A stretch of 64,000 nucleotides of DNA, taken from Bryobacterales bacterium (GTDB lineage Bacteria; Acidobacteriota; Terriglobia; Bryobacterales; Bryobacteraceae). Under the pieces are notes generated by a model. It saw nothing but the letters and a program-made list of their open reading frames with translations, did no database searches and was not told the DNA's origin. The stretch lies in contig JADZBH010000033.1 in NCBI GenBank assembly GCA_020852175.1, forward strand, positions 33,521 through 97,520. The letters run 5' to 3'. Positions 60,964 to 64,000 of this stretch are shown here, in pieces. The position numbers were made by a program, and so were the translations under genes. Within the stretch, counting starts at the first letter, position 1; each line of letters opens with the position of its first letter.

Positions 60964-62601
60964 CTAAATTTCCTGGGTGACGCGAAGAACTTCGTCGACC
61001 GTGGTGACGCCGGAGGCGATCTTGGCCCAACCGTCCTCGCGAAGCGTCGTCATGCCTTCGCGCCGTGCAATGCCGGTGAGAATGCCCGCGTCTTCGCTCT
61101 TCATGATGGAGCGGCGAAGCTCATCGCTCAACTGCATCATCTCGAAGATGCCGACACGCCCCTTGTAACCCGTGCCGAAGCAGTGTTCGCATCCGGCGCC
61201 CCGAAAGGTTTCGATCAGTTCGCCGATCGGGGACATCTTGGGACCATCGCTCGCGCGGCAGCCTGGACAGATGACGCGCACCAGCCGCTGGGCGAGCACG
61301 GCGACGACGGACGAGGTGATGAGATAGTTTTCCACGCCCATGTCGGTGAGGCGCGTGATGGCGCTGGGGGCGTCGTTGGTGTGCAGCGTGGAAAAGACAA
61401 GATGGCCGGTGAGGGCGGCGCGGATGGCGATGTCGGCGGTTTCGCGATCGCGAATTTCGCCCACCATGATCACGTCGGGATCCTGGCGGACGATGTGGCG
61501 AAGTCCGGCGGCGAAGGTGAGCCCGATTTGGGGGTTCACATGGATCTGGTTGATGCCGTCCATCTGGTATTCCACCGGGTCCTCGATGGTGATGATCTTC
61601 CGGTCGGAGAGATTGATGCGCTTAAGCGCCGAGTACAGCGTGGTCGATTTGCCGGAGCCCGTGGGTCCGGTCACCAGGAAGATGCCGTGGGGCAGGCCGG
61701 TGAAGTGGGTCATGCGGCCCAGCATCCAATCGGTGAAGCCGAGCTTTTGCAGGTCGTAGAAGTCGCCCGCCGAACGGTCCAGCAGGCGCATGACGACGCT
61801 TTCGCCGTATAGTGTGGGCAGCGTGGAGACGCGGAGATCCACTTCGCGGCCGAGGGTGCGAATCTTGATGCGGCCATCCTGCGGCAGGCGGCGTTCGGCG
61901 ATGTTCAGCTTGGCCATCAACTTCACGCGGGAGATGATGGCGGCCTTGAGTTCGCGCTGGGGCGCCTCCTGCGGATGGAGGATGCCGTCGATGCGGAAAC
62001 GGACGCGGAAGTCCTTTTCAAAAGGCTCGATGTGAATGTCGCTGGCCCGCTTTTCGACCGCCGAGGCGACCATGGCGTTGACCAGGCGGATCACCGGCGC
62101 CTCGGAAGCCATGTCGCGGAGGTGTTCCAGGTCCTCGTTGGCTTCGGAGTCCTCGAAGCCGACCAGGCCCGAGGTCGCCTGCTGGCCGTAATGGCGGTCG
62201 ATCTGGTCGAGAATTTCTCCTTCGGCGGCCAGAGCCTGGCGGACGCGCAGACCAGTGACGCCGCGCACCGTGGCCAGGGTCTCGAAATCGAGCGGATCGG
62301 CCATGGCCAGGACGAGCGTGGAGTCCTCGAAGGCGGCGGGCACGCATTTGAACTGGCGGAGAAACCGCGGGGTGAGTTTTTCGAGTTCGGGGGCCGCGGG
62401 AGGCGGGCCTTCCAACGTGACCAGCGGCAGCGACCACTGGGCCGACAGCGCGGCCAGCACGTCCCGCTGGGCGACAAAGCCGAGATCGACCAGGATCTTG
62501 CCTACCTTATCGGCGGTGCGTTCTTTTTGGATTTCGAGGGCCTGATCGAGTTCGTCCGGCGTAATGAGCCGGCGCTCGATGAGCATTTCGCCGAGACGCA
62601 T
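60964..62601 (-). CDS. Type IV pilus/type II secretion ATPase (PilB/GspE)
   Basis: The 545-residue protein has an N-terminal MshEN-type domain with two 24-residue repeats, RLGEMLIERRLITPDELDQ... and VGKILVDLGFVAQRDV..., resembling the c-di-GMP-binding motif. The ATPase domain has Walker A GPTGSGKSTT, Asp box EDPVEYQMDG, Walker B region VGEIRDRETA and His box TLHTNDAPSA. A tetracysteine zinc site CPGC...CEHC lies near the C-terminus. It powers pilus extension or type II secretion. It is followed by no pilin gene here; the upstream gene, 6 bases away, is a small secreted protein. Confidence 0.92.
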   Translation of the reverse strand: MRLGEMLIERRLITPDELDQALEIQKERTADKVGKILVDLGFVAQRDVLAALSAQWSLPLVTLEGPPPAAPELEKLTPRFLRQFKCVPAAFEDSTLVLAMADPLDFETLATVRGVTGLRVRQALAAEGEILDQIDRHYGQQATSGLVGFEDSEANEDLEHLRDMASEAPVIRLVNAMVASAVEKRASDIHIEPFEKDFRVRFRIDGILHPQEAPQRELKAAIISRVKLMAKLNIAERRLPQDGRIKIRTLGREVDLRVSTLPTLYGESVVMRLLDRSAGDFYDLQKLGFTDWMLGRMTHFTGLPHGIFLVTGPTGSGKSTTLYSALKRINLSDRKIITIEDPVEYQMDGINQIHVNPQIGLTFAAGLRHIVRQDPDVIMVGEIRDRETADIAIRAALTGHLVFSTLHTNDAPSAITRLTDMGVENYLITSSVVAVLAQRLVRVICPGCRASDGPKMSPIGELIETFRGAGCEHCFGTGYKGRVGIFEMMQLSDELRRSIMKSEDAGILTGIARREGMTTLREDGWAKIASGVTTVDEVLRVTQEI

Positions 62602-62607
62602 GGAGAG

Positions 62608-63153
62608 CTAGAACTCCCGCACCTGAATGGCGTTGTCCAGCGCGGCGGCGGTGCGCTTGCCGCTCTCGAATTCCACGAGCGCGGATCGCGGAGCCTGCAT
62701 GACGATTTGGGCGGGCAGTCCTTTTGTGTCCTCGAAGGAATGATAGAAGAGCGAGACGCCGACGACCACCTGCTGCGAAGGAGGCATCTGCTGGAGCGAG
62801 GTGCCGGTGGTGACCATCATGTCGCGTATCAGACGCTTCAGCTCGGGGACCCGCTCCAGTTTGCGCTGGCGTAGACGGGCGATCACCTCGGGCGTGAACT
62901 TGGGCCGGAAGGGAGAGGCGCCGGCGGAGAGCAGAAGGTTGACCTCGGCCGTGAACACGGCGCCGTAGTCCTCGATATAGACGCCGCGCGTGAAGCCGAT
63001 GAGGTCCATGGGTGCGTCGAGATTGTAGGCGGCGATGCGCCGGTCGAAGGATTTTTCCAGCGTGTGCAGCTCGGAGTAGGAAATGCGGTTGGCCGCGCCC
63101 AGGGCGAGCGTGGCGGTGCACAGCAGGAGCGCGCGGCGCAAAAGAGCGTTCAT
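62608..63153 (-). CDS. Secreted protein of unknown function
   Basis: The 181-residue protein has a signal peptide (RRALLLCTATLALGA). The mature part (ISYSELHTLEKSFDRRI, GVYIEDYGAVFTAEVNLLL) is mixed alpha/beta; I recognise no family. The start overlaps the upstream gene end by 1 base, and it lies between the membrane anti-sigma-like gene and PilB, so it is probably co-transcribed with them. Confidence 0.75.
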   Translation of the reverse strand: MNALLRRALLLCTATLALGAANRISYSELHTLEKSFDRRIAAYNLDAPMDLIGFTRGVYIEDYGAVFTAEVNLLLSAGASPFRPKFTPEVIARLRQRKLERVPELKRLIRDMMVTTGTSLQQMPPSQQVVVGVSLFYHSFEDTKGLPAQIVMQAPRSALVEFESGKRTAAALDNAIQVREF

Positions 63154-63674
63154 TATTGTCCGGCTCCCACGTCATTGCTGGCGCGCATGTAAGTGTTCAG
63201 CTTGCGCAGCAGCATCTGGGTGTTCGCCTCCATGGCGGCCATATCCTGGCGGTGCTCAATGAGGAGACGCTCTTCGGCGGCCTTGACAGCCTCGGTTGTG
63301 CGCTTCTCATGGCGTTGCTCGATGCCGGCGGCGGCCCGGGCGACGGCAACCTGAACCAGGGCGTCCAGGTCCGGTGAAGCCGCCGGGGCGGACGCCGCCT
63401 GGATCGACGCGGAGGGGGCAGCCTGCCGGACGATGGCGGGCGGACGCGTGGCGGCGTGAAAGACGATGGCTCCCGACAGGAGCGCGGCCGAGGCAAAGCC
63501 CCACCGGGGCGTGGCCCAGAGACGCTGCCACCAGGTGGGCTCGAAGACCTTATCGGAGACAAAAGCGATGCGGCGCGGCGGTTCCTCGTAGGGAACCGAG
63601 CGCAAGACGGCAACGACGGCGGCGGCGCGGGGATCGCTGAGGTATTCGTTAAAATCCGGTTCGTGTTCGGTCAT
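63153..63674 (-). CDS. Single-pass membrane protein, likely anti-sigma factor partner
   Basis: The 173-residue protein has a cytoplasmic N-terminus of about 55 residues, one helix (WGFASAALLSGAIVFHAAT), a Pro/Ala/Ser linker and a C-terminal coiled coil (HEKRTTEAVKAAEERLLIEHRQ). It sits 16 bases after the sigma factor gene. The usual order sigma/anti-sigma and the layout suggest it binds the sigma factor at the membrane, but no zinc anti-sigma motif is visible. Confidence 0.65.
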   Translation of the reverse strand: MTEHEPDFNEYLSDPRAAAVVAVLRSVPYEEPPRRIAFVSDKVFEPTWWQRLWATPRWGFASAALLSGAIVFHAATRPPAIVRQAAPSASIQAASAPAASPDLDALVQVAVARAAAGIEQRHEKRTTEAVKAAEERLLIEHRQDMAAMEANTQMLLRKLNTYMRASNDVGAGQ

Positions 63675-63690
63675 GGGCCTCTCCCACGGC

Positions 63691-64000
63691 TTATCCGGCA
63701 GGCTTTTCAGCCACCGGTGCGAGCGTCTCCTTCAGAAGGTCGAGCGCGGTGTACAGCCTCGACTTGACGGTCGAAACGGGACAGCCAAGAATCTCGGCCA
63801 TCTCGTCGAACTTGAATCCTTCGTAAATCTTGAGGACCACGGCTTCGCGCTGTTCGCTGGTAAGGCGGTCCAGCGCGGCGGCCACGGCCAGGGAAGTCTC
63901 CACGGGGAGCATTCCCCGGCCCCGATGGGGGGAACCGGGCTCAGTCAGTTCCTCCGAATCGGGCCGGTTTCTGCGCAACAAGGAGAAGGATTCGTTATGC
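63691..64000 (-). CDS. ECF-type RNA polymerase sigma factor, C-terminal part
   Basis: The frame is open to the right edge; 102 codons and the stop are present. The segment ALDRLTSEQREAVVLKIYEGFKFDEMAEILGCPVSTVKSRLYTALDLL is a sigma70 region 4 helix-turn-helix that would read -35 boxes. Region 2 is outside the window. The gene leads a unit with the membrane protein, the secreted protein and PilB. Confidence 0.9.
   Translation of the reverse strand, partial: HNESFSLLRRNRPDSEELTEPGSPHRGRGMLPVETSLAVAAALDRLTSEQREAVVLKIYEGFKFDEMAEILGCPVSTVKSRLYTALDLLKETLAPVAEKPAG

Overview
The window looks like a chromosomal segment of an Acidobacteriota bacterium, most likely of the Bryobacterales/Solibacter type. 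It is GC-rich. It has two very large TonB-dependent receptors with carboxypeptidase-regulatory N-terminal domains, PVC-type cytochromes, a DUF1592/DUF1552 pair, an ASPIC/UnbV protein, Tat-exported sugar and acid enzymes, and many 4-base stop/start overlaps. The lineage is inferred from gene families only; there is no rRNA or other marker here. No tRNA, rRNA, CRISPR array, insertion sequence or prophage was seen. The longest stretch without a gene is 285 bases (26691-26975).

Layout. 1-4.99 kb: the end of an enolase-superfamily enzyme coupled to an MFS anion transporter, a Uup-type ABC-F ATPase, a small cytochrome c and a sugar-phosphate isomerase-like protein. 5.17-8.79 kb: first TonB-dependent receptor. 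8.88-12.30 kb: a 1138-residue protein that I propose is a pyrophosphate-type PEP carboxykinase. 12.37-14.01 kb: an RsbW-like kinase, a STAS antagonist and a NarL-type regulator. 14.2-16.85 kb: FMN reductase, membrane-anchored TPR protein and dGTPase. 16.8-25.1 kb: a block with reversed strand composition, holding a translationally coupled histidine kinase/response regulator/CRTAC1 operon, aldo-keto reductase, M24 peptidase, amidohydrolase and N-acyl-D-amino-acid deacylase. 25.1-30.4 kb: ROK kinase, TPR protein and second TonB-dependent receptor, which ends in a strong terminator.

30.4-35.9 kb: a HEAT/cytochrome c lipoprotein, then a stand-alone MgtE-type Mg2+-sensor protein coupled to an NRAMP-like transporter. 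35.9-47.4 kb: a long run of minus-strand genes (aminotransferase, Gfo/Idh oxidoreductase, secreted protein, SSS symporter, small membrane protein, arabinose/fucose-type isomerase, ribulokinase, ribulose-5-phosphate epimerase, YwiC-like protein, enolase-superfamily enzyme). It reads as a pentose (L-arabinose) and sugar-acid use region. 47.6-49.4 kb: tatA/tatC with unusual low-complexity extensions. 49.5-60.9 kb: small coiled-coil protein, Tat-type amidohydrolase, methyltransferase, sialidase-like protein, DUF1592 cytochrome, DUF1552 protein, nucleoside hydrolase, PNP oxidase, RidA-like protein and an FMN hydroxy-acid oxidase carrying a CxxCH motif. 61-64 kb: PilB/GspE ATPase and an ECF sigma factor with its likely membrane partner.

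The genes together suggest an aerobic heterotroph that takes up plant or microbial carbohydrate, sugar acids and peptides through TonB-dependent receptors. It exports many oxidoreductases by Tat and controls gene expression through partner-switching, two-component and ECF sigma modules.
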